Source of the DNA: Linderina pennispora
Lineage: Eukaryota > Kickxellomycota > Kickxellomycetes > Kickxellales > Kickxellaceae
Assembly (NCBI RefSeq): GCF_002104995.1
Contig: NW_024468359.1
Span: 1-32,537, forward strand
DNA: 32,537 nt
Reading direction: 5' to 3'
The position numbers were made by a program, and so were the translations under genes. Positions 1 through 8,665 of this stretch are shown here, in pieces. The notes below the pieces were generated by a model. That model did no database searches, had not been told where the DNA came from, and was given only the letters and a program-made list of their open reading frames with translations. Numbering within the stretch: the first letter of the stretch is position 1; each line of letters begins with the position of its first letter.

Positions 1-1014
1 TGTGCTCAATGCTCCGCGCGACGGCGACATCGAGTCTGTCGAGCAGATCATGCACATGGTGGTACAGATCCCGTTCCTGACCTACGCGCTCACATCTGTC
101 ACCTTTTTGGTCTTTATGGTCCTGAAGGTTGCTGGCCGCTACGGGCAGCGCACCCCGCTGGTGTACGTCTCCATCTGCTCGGTGGCCGGCTCGCTGACCG
201 TGACCGCCTGCAAGGCCTTTGGAATCGCCCTGAAGCTGACCTTTGCCGGCAACAACCAGTTCGTGCATGTCAGCACCTACTTCTTTGCCGCCGTGGTCGT
301 TGCGTGCATCATGGTGCAGATGAACTACTTCAACAAGGCGCTGGAGCAGTTTGACACGAACCTCGTAACGCCCATCTACTACGTGTTCTTCACGTCTGCC
401 ACCATCCTTGCATCGGTGGCGCTGTTCCAGGGCTTCACCGACTCGACGAACAAGGAGCTGGCCTCGTTGTTCTGCGGCTTCATGACTATCTTTATTGGTG
501 TATTTCTTCTTAACAGCACGAAGGGAGATGCTGCTGCGCATGGTGGATGCAGCAGTGGACACCAGCCCCTGCCCACCGACGAACCCGAGCGCCTCAGCTA
601 CGACACACACGGCCGCCTCTCCATAGCGGCGCCGCTGCCTATAACATCTCCGATTTCGAGTGCGGCAGTGACGAGGGCGGCGACATCCATATCAACGACG
701 AATCATATCCTCTCCGCGAGCGAGGAAACACCATTGATTCTGAGAAGGGACGTACCCTGAACCGCCGCCACACCTTCACCAAGACCCGCGCAACCGACAC
801 CATCGACCTGTCCGAGGACGATGGCTCGCCATCGACGTCGTCGCGCAGCAACTACGGTGCTCCGGTGTCGCCTGCATCCATGTCGAACGATGGCTCGTTG
901 GAGGAGCTCCGGCATGGCCACCACAACACCACCAGCTTTGGGGATGTGCAGATAGATATCCCTGGGCCACCAGCATCTGCGCATCGCCGCAAGTCGTTGG
1001 CGTTCTGCCCATGA
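1..1014 (+). CDS. NIPA-family magnesium transporter, 5'-truncated, one apparent frame change
   Basis: Membrane Mg2+ transporter of the NIPA (DUF803) family; the 5' part lies outside the window. Five hydrophobic segments are visible in frame 2 (starting near bases 60, 160, 280, 370 and 450). They carry family-typical stretches such as RYGQRTPLVYVSICSVAGS, the NYFNKAL segment and GVFLLNSTKGD. The reading frame in frame 2 runs on to 760, but from about 640 the frame-1 reading has much better codon usage and looks like a polar cytoplasmic tail (RRHTFTKTR, LSEDDGSPSTSSRS), ending in TGA at 1012-1014. I infer a change from frame 2 to frame 1 near 620-645, inside a GC-rich run, equal to one missing or two extra bases. 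No convincing GT-AG intron fits. If frame 2 is instead correct, the protein ends at 760. The family call is confident; the tail is inferred. Confidence 0.85.
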
Positions 1015-1410
1015 AATCGCTCGCATCTCCTTTCTTTTTTATATTTCTTTGTCTATATAGAGCCCAACTCCATGTCCTGTTAGCCAGCCCCGTAATGGGC
1101 ACCGTGCGTCTCTCCCTTTCTCCCGATGCACTTCTGTTCTCAAAGTCTCATTCTATGAACGCTACCGCAAATCCTTTGGCGATACATGCGGTCGCATATG
1201 GCCTGACTGATATGTCCCCACCACCTGCGGTCCGAGATAATCAAGGCTAGATCAGCTGATATTTCTCGATGATAAGTGCAGCCCAGGGCGTCTAGGCCAG
1301 CTGGGCTATTTTGCGTGCAGGCAAAGAGCTGAGGCTCAATTTGGAGGACGTGGATTCCCTTCTTCGTTTTGAAACTCTCCTTCAATTTTGAATTTCACCA
1401 CATCCGCACA
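1015..1410. other. intergenic, NIPA to Cox8
   Basis: This stretch of 396 bases has no gene. It opens with a T-rich run and a TATATAG-like tract (about 1040-1060), which probably belongs to the 3' end of the transporter gene. The remainder is presumably the Cox8 promoter and leader. I see no RNA gene or repeat. Confidence 0.5.
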
Positions 1411-1728
1411 ATGATCTCTGCTGTTGCTCGTACCTCGATGCGCTCCCGCGCCGTTGCCCGTGTTGCCCGCTCGGACCACTTCCACTCGCCGAACGGCATG
1501 GTAAGGACACTTTGAGGAGAAATATAGGAAGGCGTGATTTCAGGACGATTTCGACCAGGCTTCATTTGCTGAAACACACCTTTATCTTCTGTAGCACCTC
1601 CCGTTCGACACCCAGAAGGGCGGCCTTCAAGTTTCCTGTACTGGGGCTCGTGCGCCTTCTTCTCGTCGCTCCCGTGCATTGCCGCCTGGTGGCAGCTGCG
1701 CAAGGGCAACGGCAACACCGAGTACTAA
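1411..1728 (+). CDS. COX8: cytochrome c oxidase subunit 7c (yeast Cox8), two exons, frame disturbed in exon 2
   Basis: Small inner-membrane subunit of respiratory complex IV. Exon 1 (1411-1500) encodes an Arg/Ser-rich mitochondrial presequence beginning MISAVARTSMRSRAVARVA. An intron at 1501-1594 (94 nt, GTAAGG...TGTAG) joins in phase 0 to exon 2, which opens HLPFDTQKG, matching the conserved LPF motif of COX7c/Cox8. The transmembrane and C-terminal part, LYWGSCAFFSSLPCIAAWW followed by QLRKGNGNTEY and TAA at 1726-1728, is clear but lies two frames on. The simplest reading is one extra base near 1618-1625 and another near 1635-1636, giving KGAFKF between the blocks; one missing base would also fit. 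The family's short length and single transmembrane helix agree. Because complex IV is essential, a sequencing indel is more likely than a true pseudogene. Confidence 0.8.
1501..1594 (+). other. intron of the Cox8 gene
   Basis: GTAAGG donor directly after the ATG codon ending exon 1, and a pyrimidine-rich TCTTCTGTAG acceptor. Removal joins NGM to HLPFDTQ in phase 0, which restores the family motif. Confidence 0.85.
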
Positions 1729-2147
1729 GTCGCCTGCCGCTTAGTAAGGGCCCTTTTCCGAGCACTAGGACATTCCCGTTTTGATGTAATCCCCGTCTTG
1801 TTCAAATACATGATCTGAAACGACATAGCAGCGGCTGGGGGCGTGGGATGCCAGCGAGACAGTGCTGTATCGCCTAGCAGAGTGTCGTGTATCTGAGATG
1901 TGTGATCAGCAGATTAGCCCAGATAACCTGTGCGTTTAGTTTTTTTTGGCTAAGCATGCCGACTGCTGCCTTCAATTTGAATGCACCGTCTCTCCAACCT
2001 CTATCAGCCCCTTTCTCCTCTTTTAATTTCAGCTTGCTCTGCGTGAATTCGCTTCCTCTGAGCTTCCATTCTTGCGGGACCACGTAATCAGAGCGCACGA
2101 CCTTGAAATTCTCACATTCTAAACAGGACAGGCAGTGAACTGAAACC
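1729..2147. other. intergenic, Cox8 to mS45
   Basis: These 419 bases hold the Cox8 3' region and the mS45 promoter/leader. A pyrimidine-rich stretch lies near 1930-2060. No TATA box stands out, and there is no RNA gene or repeat that I can support. Confidence 0.5.
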
Positions 2148-3203
2148 ATGCTTACCCGTGTTCGATCTGCTCCGATCCGGAGCCTCGCGGCAGCGCCGCT
2201 TTCGCGGAGCATCCACATTGCGCAGGTCCTGCGCGAGACCGAGGGCAAGTCCGACCTGCCAACAGACGCAAAGCAGACCGAGGCAAAGGCTGAGGCGGCG
2301 GTGGCGACGACCACCGACGAGCCCAAGGTGATCGAAGTGAAGCCGGCAGATCCTTCGGCAGGCCAGCCCTCCACCGATGAGCCGAGACAGAGGTCGATTC
2401 GCGCTACCGGCTTCAAGAGGTGGCTGCGCAGCGACGGTGGCAAATACAAGAACGTGATGGGCGGGAAGACGAACTGGGTCGGTGGCACCGTGCCGTTCCC
2501 GCTGAACCCGGTGTTCCGCCCGTCGGCGCCGCTGCCAGACACGATCAAGGAGCAGATCTACAAGGACTACCGGGCTGACCCTCTGGCCAACACCCCGCGT
2601 GTGCTGGGCGAGAAGTACCAGGTGTCAATCAAGCGCGTCGAGGCGATCCTGAAGCTCAAAGCGATTGAGCACCAGATGATTGAGTACAAGCAGGGCGCGG
2701 CCCAGAAGAAGCTGACCGCCGCTATGGAGAGCATGCTGGGTGTTGGAACTGCCAAGAAGCTGCGCGAGGGGCTTGTTACAGAGATGCCTCGGGTGTCTGG
2801 CCCCCGATTCCACGCTGTGCCCGAGGGCAAGCCGTTCTCGGCCGCTGATGCCGCCGATGTGCTTGGCCGCAAGCCCTACCAGCATATCATCGACCGTCTG
2901 GCCGCCAGCAAGCCCTACGTGATTGAGTACGATGGGCTGGACGAGGAATTTGCCCCGCGTCCCCAGCAGAAGCTGAACAAGAGGGAGGCCAACAAGCTGG
3001 AGTCGCTGGGTCCTGCCGAGGACCAGGTTATCGCCAAGGACGAGGTGCTGGCGAGCAGGCGGTGGAAGTTTGTCTTCACGGACGTCGGCAAGGGTCTGGA
3101 GATGAAGGACCGCGAGGTGCTGATCCGTGAGACGGACGGAACCCTGAAGAAGGCTGGCAGAGAGTACAAGCTCAAGCGCTACGGCAAGGTCTGGTCCCAC
3201 TAA
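2148..3203 (+). CDS. mitochondrial small-subunit ribosomal protein mS45 (Bot1p/Mrps35 family)
   Basis: A 351-residue protein of the fungal mitochondrial small ribosomal subunit, needed for translation of mitochondrially encoded respiratory proteins. Residues 1-25 (MLTRVRSAPIRSLAAAPLSR) form a typical matrix-targeting presequence. Residues about 30-80 are low-complexity and acidic. The family core starts near residue 85 with GFKRWLRSDGGKYKNV and includes NWVGGTVPFPLNPVFRP, a PLPDTIKEQIYKDYRADP segment, and the EKYQVSIKRVEAILKLK helix that typifies Bot1p. The C-terminus is basic (KKAGREYKLKRYGKVW). The ATG at 2148 has an A at -3 and directly precedes the presequence. It is a single exon with no frame disturbance. 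It sits beside another mitochondrial gene (Cox8), which may be coincidental. Confidence 0.85.
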   Translation: MLTRVRSAPIRSLAAAPLSRSIHIAQVLRETEGKSDLPTDAKQTEAKAEAAVATTTDEPKVIEVKPADPSAGQPSTDEPRQRSIRATGFKRWLRSDGGKYKNVMGGKTNWVGGTVPFPLNPVFRPSAPLPDTIKEQIYKDYRADPLANTPRVLGEKYQVSIKRVEAILKLKAIEHQMIEYKQGAAQKKLTAAMESMLGVGTAKKLREGLVTEMPRVSGPRFHAVPEGKPFSAADAADVLGRKPYQHIIDRLAASKPYVIEYDGLDEEFAPRPQQKLNKREANKLESLGPAEDQVIAKDEVLASRRWKFVFTDVGKGLEMKDREVLIRETDGTLKKAGREYKLKRYGKVWSH

Positions 3204-4339
3204 ATACACTCGTTCAAAATCCCACTTCTCTACAAAAAACATTTCGCAGATTCTCAAGTCAGGCTGGGGTGCTGCTGGTTCCGAAAGCGCGGGCTCGTGG
3301 GCTGGCTCTGATCATATGTTCCGGCTCGGCGAGCACAGGGGAAATTGCGGCAGATTTGCGTTGTGTGGAAATGGCCACATGCTGGCATCTCCTGCTCCGA
3401 CAAACATGGAGCGATGTTCTGGGAATGCGCACACATACGGGTACTTGTAGATCCCCTCTGCCAACAGCAAGTGCCGGTATGGCAACAGAACCTTCTGCTG
3501 GTGTTTGTGGAAGGCGAAGCGCTTTCAGACTAGTCCATATTGAGATAGAATGATAGCACATGTGATGGTAGCACTCTCGCACTATTTCTTTCATACTACA
3601 TGCCCGAGCTACGTGTCTGCTGTATGTTTTTATCGTCATTGGCCCAGCTATCCGATCACCTGTCGAGTCCCAGCAAACGACATTGCTGTGGTGCCTGGTT
3701 CAGTATGACTTTAGGTCGGAAATAGGAACTGACTAGAGCAGCTGGACTGTGGATGCCAGGACGAGAATCAATCCGGCTCACATCTCGTTTTTGCGACAAG
3801 CATGTTTTATTGCAATTCTGGCAGATCCCCCTAGCCATGCGCTCACATGCTATACATCCACATGCTCGAAATTCGTTTCATGGATGCTTATTCTTCAGAG
3901 CACACCGACATCCATTCCCGAGTTTCCAAAGAAACAGGGACTATTTGGGGGTATCTAGTGTCTACTATTTGGCCAAACTACAAGCACATGCAACTGTTGA
4001 GCGGAATGGACAGGAGGTACATTTCCTGCCATGAGTAAATCGCCTATGAATCCACCACTGCCATGGGCTGCTCACTCGCTAGCATCGACATGATCCGAGC
4101 CACACAATTATTCCCCTCTATTCTCAGCCCGTAAAAGGAGCCAAGTAAGCGTAGGCACTTTTAGAAAACTTCCAAGTTCCAAGTGTGTTTTACAGAAACC
4201 ATCGGTTGCAATGTGGAGCATCGTTTATGGCCGTTCGGCTAGAAAACACCAGAATTCTGGCTGTCGACGCCATACAGAATTAGACCAGCGAACAGCCAAT
4301 CCTCTATTATCGCTTTTTATTTCCTTTTGCATTAATATT
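3204..4339. other. intergenic, mS45 to chitinase array
   Basis: About 1.1 kb without a recognisable gene. Open frames here (for example 3269-3553 and 3753-4034) overlap one another, are short, and show neither protein-like composition nor codon bias. No TATATAAA box is found 100 bases upstream of the chitinase pseudogene, unlike its two intact neighbours. No tRNA-like cloverleaf or repeat was seen. Confidence 0.5.
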
Positions 4340-5458
4340 ATGCAGTTCAAGACACTCATCACTGGTGCTGGTCTGGCACTCAGCATGTCTGTCGGTGGTT
4401 GAACTGGATCCAACCTCTTCTCGACTATTTTGAAGAACACCGCAACACGCACCGCGTTCCTGAACAACATGGTCAGCTCTGTGCAGACAAACAACCTCGA
4501 TGGTGTTGATATCGACTGGGAGTACCCGGGACGTGAGGGTAATACCTGCAATGCATATGATCCGGCGAACGATTCGAAAAACTTCCTCTCCTTCCTGCAA
4601 GACCTGCGTGCCAAGCTGGATTCGACCTTTGGTGCCGGAACCAAGCTCATCACCATGGCTGTCCGTGTTCAGCCTTTCGATGGTCCCAACGGCCCGATGA
4701 AGGATGTCTCTGCGTTTGCCAAGGTCACCGACTATATCAACCTGATGCAGTACGACATTAACGGCTCGTGGAACTCCACCACAGGCCCGAATGCTCCTCT
4801 GCAGTATGCCCCAGGCAAGGGTGAGCAGGTCTCATTCGCCACTGCTATCTCTGCTTGGTCCGCTGCTGGATGGCCTACTTCCAAGATGGGCGCTGGAGTA
4901 CCTTTCTATGGTCGCAGCCTGACAGCCACCGCAAACATGCTGAACAATCTATCTAAGATATACGCCCAATTCTCACCTACTGCTCCTAAGGGCGACCAGG
5001 AGGATGAGCTGGGGGTTGATACCTGCGCCGGTGGACCTGCTGTCTACTCAGGTGACTGGAGATACAGATGCCTGCGTGATCAGGATCTACTCTCTAACCC
5101 GACTACTGCAGTGGCTCCTTGGGTTTGCACCTGGGACAACACCACGTCCACGCCTTGGCTGTTCAACCCGAATACCAATGTCTTCATTTCGTACGATGAT
5201 CCGCAGAGTCTCAAGGCAAAGGTCGACTACGCTGCTGCTAAGGGTCTAGCTGGTACCATGCTGTGGAGCATGGAGATGGACTATAACAACGAGCTGCTGG
5301 ATGTGCTGAACAGCTTCCCTAGCGGCGGATCTACCACCGGCAAGAACCCGGCTTACTTTATCTGCAACAACAGTGCCTGGCTAGCACAGTCTTGTGGTTC
5401 AGGAACCGCGTGCTTCCAGTCTGGGTCTTCGATTTATTGCAACTGGCCTCCGGCTTAA
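4340..5458 (+). pseudogene. GH18 chitinase pseudogene (first copy of the array)
   Basis: This copy starts with the same signal peptide as its neighbours (ATG 4340, MQFKTLITGAGLALSM) but jumps directly into the GGWTGSNLF block. About 68 codons (204 bp) present in the copy at 8666 are missing. The Trp of that block is TGA (4400-4402) instead of TGG, so translation stops after 20 residues. Downstream the frame is open to 5458 and keeps the catalytic DGVDIDWE motif. The Ser/Thr linker and first half of the CBM19 domain are also lost: GGSTT is joined directly to GKNPAYF. Substitutions such as W to G in the EDEPW segment, and changes to Cys in YKHLRDQ and PWVRTW, show further decay. An AATAAA signal remains at 5513-5518. 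A downstream internal start is possible but would lack a signal peptide and the first beta strands, so I call it non-functional. Confidence 0.9.
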
Positions 5459-5512
5459 GTGCAAGTAAGCTGCACAGTTCGCAACAGATGGTTGCTAGCA
5501 GGAGAGAATTCT

Positions 5513-5518
5513 AATAAA
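5513..5518 (+). terminator. AATAAA polyadenylation signal of the chitinase pseudogene
   Basis: AATAAA lies 55 bases after the TAA of the first chitinase copy. It is a retained 3'-end signal. Confidence 0.5.
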
Positions 5519-6158
5519 TATCCCTCTGCTGAACCCCTTCATTCTTGGCCATGATAAAGGCAGTGGATTGAATACAAATTTCGCTGTTAGCAAGGTTGGA
5601 CGCTATGAAGCATCGATTTGTTGCAATGTGCAATGCTGCCAACATGACAGGTTCTGGTCTCGTTTTTCATAAGATTACCGCAAGCCTGTTTCAATAGCCA
5701 CCATGCATTGGCGGTCCAAAAGGCTCGCTTGTTTGATGTACACCCCTGTTGAAACTCCAGCTGCAAGGTTCAATTACAGTGAGCAGACAGATGGAGACAA
5801 AAGCTGAATGATAAACTGTCGTTGAGGTCACGCTGTCCTATGCATTTCCGCTATTTCTCCTTAATGTCCTCTTTACGCGGATTCAGGCTTATAACCATAT
5901 TTTTCCTAGATCGTGCCTTGGCCGGACCCAGTCTTCTCGGTGCTTTAATGGCCATCTATCCCGAGCAATTCACACCCAATGGTATCAACGGGGGCATCAA
6001 ACGGAGTTGACAGCGGGCATCTTTACGGGGTGGATAGAAGCCAAGCACATGTGGCAGATTGCCAAGATATGGTAGACACATTCTTCTATCACACAGCTGG
6101 ATAATTAGATGGATGCCTTCTCTTCGATATCCAGCTATAATTCCCAACCGCAGAAGCC

Positions 6159-6166
6159 TATATAAA
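6159..6166 (+). promoter_or_regulatory. TATA box of second chitinase
   Basis: TATATAAA sits 104 bases before the ATG. The intact third copy has the same octamer 111 bases before its ATG, and both are followed by an ACAACCTAGTT leader motif (6207-6217 and 8605-8615). This indicates a shared core promoter. The pseudogene copy lacks it. Confidence 0.7.
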
Positions 6167-6262
6167 GTGTAAGCGAGCCCGCTCACTTTTTCACTCTCGC
6201 TACAACACAACCTAGTTAACATAATCTGTCTTTAAAGCACCTACTACTCTCTCCAATCTATA

Positions 6263-7786
6263 ATGCAGTTCAAGACGCTCATCACTGCTGCTGGTCTGGC
6301 ACTCAGCATGACTGTCGGCGTTCTAGGCCGTGCCAACGTCGTCGGCTACTATCCCAATTGGGTTACTATGCCTTCTTTGACTCTATCCAAGTACACCCAT
6401 ATCAACTTTGCCTTCGCGATTCCTAAGGCTGATGGTTCCCTGAAGTACGACAACCAGTCTGATATGCCAGGCCTTGTCACCAATTTCCACAACGCTGGTG
6501 TTAAGGCTCTCATCTCGATTGGTGGCTGGACTGGATCCAACCTCTTCTCGACGATCCTCAAGAACACTACTACTCGTACTGCGTTCCTGACCAATATCAT
6601 CAACTATGTGAAAAAGTACAACCTCGATGGTGTTGACATCGACTGGGAGTACCCTGGCCGCGAGGGTGATACCTGCAACGTATACGATCCGAACAATGAC
6701 ACCAACAACTTCCTCTCCTTCCTGCAAGATCTGCGTGCCAAGCTGGACTCGACCTTTGGAACGCGTGCCAAGCTCATCACCATGGCAGTCCGTGTCGAGC
6801 CTTTCGATGGTCCAAATGGTCCTATTTCTGATGTCTCTGCGTTTGCCAAGGTCACCGACTATATCAACCTGATGCAGTACGACATCAATGGAAACTGGGA
6901 TTCGACCACAGGCCCTAACGCTCCTCTGCAGTATGCCCCAGGCAAGGGTGAGCAGTTTTCATTCGCCACTGCTATCGCTGCCTGGACTAGTGCTGGATGG
7001 CCAGCCTCTCAGATGAACGCCGGCATGCCTTTCTACGGCCACAGTACGACAGCTTTGTCAAACATGCTGAACAACCCGTCCAACATGTATGTGCAGATTT
7101 CGACGACTGTTCCTAAGGGCGACCAGGAGGATGAGCCGTGGGCCGATACTTGCGCCGGTGGACCTGCTGTCTACTCAGGTGACTGGCAGTACAAGCATCT
7201 TCGCGACCAGGGTCTACTCTCTAACCCAACCACTGCAGTGGCCCCTTGGGTTCGCACCTGGGACAACACCACGTCCACACCTTGGCTGTTCAACCCAAGC
7301 ACCAACATCTTCATTTCGTACGATGATCCGCAGAGTCTCAAGGCAAAGGTCGACTACGCTGCTGCCAAGGGTCTAGCTGGCACCATGCTGTGGAGCATGG
7401 AGATGGATTATAACAACGAGCTGCTGGATGTGCTGAACAGCTTCCCTAGCGGCGGATCTACCACCACAGCGACTACCCCAGGAACCAGTTCCACGGCAAC
7501 GCAGCCTGGAACTACCTCGGCTACCAAGAGCGCTACCACCGGTGTTCCCCCTGTGACCTCATCTACCTCGTCCGCTCCGGCTACCAGCTCCTCAACCAAT
7601 ACCGGTGGACCGGTTGCTGGTGGACCTTGCAGCACTGGTGGTGCGTACCAGTGTGCCGACACCACCGGCAAGAACCCGGCTTACTTTATCTGCAACAACG
7701 GTGCCTGGCTGGCACAGTCTTGCGGTTCAGGAACCGCGTGCTTCCAGTCTGGGTCTTCGATCTATTGCAACTGGCCCTCGGCTTAA
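6263..7786 (+). CDS. secreted GH18 chitinase with C-terminal CBM19 (second copy)
   Basis: A 507-residue secreted endochitinase that hydrolyses beta-1,4 GlcNAc links in chitin. It likely acts in cell-wall remodelling or in degrading external chitin. Residues 1-22 are a signal peptide (MQFKTLITAAGLALSMTV). The GH18 barrel spans about 25-390, with the strand motif SIGGWTGS and the catalytic DGVDIDWE at 122-129 (proton donor Glu129), then NLMQYD and GTMLWSMEMDY near the end of the barrel. A Ser/Thr/Pro linker (about 395-450), probably O-glycosylated, leads to a CBM19-type chitin-binding module with regularly spaced Cys and the FICNNGAWLAQSCGSGTAC core. It is a single exon with a TATA box and leader motif shared with copy three. 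It differs from copy three mainly in residues about 30-190 (for example TNIINYVKKYN). Confidence 0.93.
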   Translation: MQFKTLITAAGLALSMTVGVLGRANVVGYYPNWVTMPSLTLSKYTHINFAFAIPKADGSLKYDNQSDMPGLVTNFHNAGVKALISIGGWTGSNLFSTILKNTTTRTAFLTNIINYVKKYNLDGVDIDWEYPGREGDTCNVYDPNNDTNNFLSFLQDLRAKLDSTFGTRAKLITMAVRVEPFDGPNGPISDVSAFAKVTDYINLMQYDINGNWDSTTGPNAPLQYAPGKGEQFSFATAIAAWTSAGWPASQMNAGMPFYGHSTTALSNMLNNPSNMYVQISTTVPKGDQEDEPWADTCAGGPAVYSGDWQYKHLRDQGLLSNPTTAVAPWVRTWDNTTSTPWLFNPSTNIFISYDDPQSLKAKVDYAAAKGLAGTMLWSMEMDYNNELLDVLNSFPSGGSTTTATTPGTSSTATQPGTTSATKSATTGVPPVTSSTSSAPATSSSTNTGGPVAGGPCSTGGAYQCADTTGKNPAYFICNNGAWLAQSCGSGTACFQSGSSIYCNWPSA

Positions 7787-7841
7787 ACTATTGTCAAGCT
7801 TTCTTAGTTGACGAATTTGTGATACCGGTCATTACAGACTG

Positions 7842-7847
7842 AATAAA
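7842..7847 (+). terminator. AATAAA polyadenylation signal of second chitinase
   Basis: AATAAA is located 56 bases after the stop codon, at nearly the same distance as in the pseudogene copy. Confidence 0.5.
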
Positions 7848-8554
7848 CCACTCTTGTCATTGCACATTATCTCCTATTCTTGGGTGTACAGCGTGGTGCA
7901 GTAGGTGAAAATAGAAGGCTGGATGCATTCAGTTGTGCTACGCACCGACCGCTGAAGGCACCAATATCCAGACCTGACCAGGCCACCATCCAGGCAGAAT
8001 ACAATCCCTCCTTTTCATGATTTTCGTAGAACCTTTTCTCGAAGCTGCCATGCGTACAGACCTGATCTCCATGCTCATCCACTTTGCCACTGTGGAATTG
8101 GCATTCCTTGTGAATATTAGCGGGCAGCACAGATGCAGCAAGGTATGAAAACCAATGGAAAAGGGGTAGCTATCAGAAAGGAGAGGGCGGACCGTTCTCG
8201 AGGTCACGCTGTTTTGTGCATTTTCGTCAATTTTTCCTTCGTAAATGCATGGGAACACAGGTGCAATAAGCATATTCTGGCCAGTCAGTATCCTGTTTGA
8301 ATCCTGTTGCCTCGGCATTTGTATCTATCCAACATCGGCCCTTTCCAATCCTACAGCAAGAACGAGGATGCCGAACGGAGCAAATAACGGACTTCTTTAC
8401 GGCAAATAGAGGTGAAAGGGACCGCCAGATGGAACCATGTGGTGATTGGCCAAGGCAAGGCAAGTGCTCTTCGCTATCTACGGATAATGATTTAGTAGAG
8501 TACCTGATAATACCTCTACACTTCCATTCAAGGCAATATATGCCGGAGACAGGC

Positions 8555-8562
8555 TATATAAA
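8555..8562 (+). promoter_or_regulatory. TATA box of third chitinase
   Basis: TATATAAA, 111 bases before the ATG at 8666, in the same arrangement as the second copy. Confidence 0.7.
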
Positions 8563-8665
8563 CCGCCTCCTGGACCACCCGTCAAGCAACAACTACACCA
8601 AACAACAACCTAGTTGATCTCGTCTTTTTAATAGCCTTATAATTCTAATACCTTTACTTTCAACG

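Larger units (their letters stand above)
5459..6262. other. intergenic and promoter, chitinase pseudogene to second chitinase
   Basis: These 804 bases carry the pseudogene's polyadenylation signal, a block at 5824-5850 that recurs upstream of the third copy, the TATA box at 6159-6166, and an ACAACCTAGTT leader motif at 6207-6217. No gene or RNA is supported. The short ORF at 5822-6010 is probably chance. Confidence 0.6.
7787..8665. other. intergenic and promoter, second to third chitinase
   Basis: These 879 bases contain an AATAAA at 7842-7847 (3' end of copy two), the upstream block 8200-8223 shared with copy two's promoter, a TATA box at 8555-8562 and the leader motif at 8605-8615. No gene is supported; ORFs on both strands are short and overlapping. 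Confidence 0.6.

Noticed and set aside
1874-2548. 224-codon minus-strand ORF overlapping the mS45 5' end
   Set aside because: Overlaps a confident gene and its promoter and carries no recognisable domain.
2625-3257. 210-codon minus-strand ORF opposite mS45
   Set aside because: Opposite frame of a well-supported mitoribosomal protein gene; no independent evidence.
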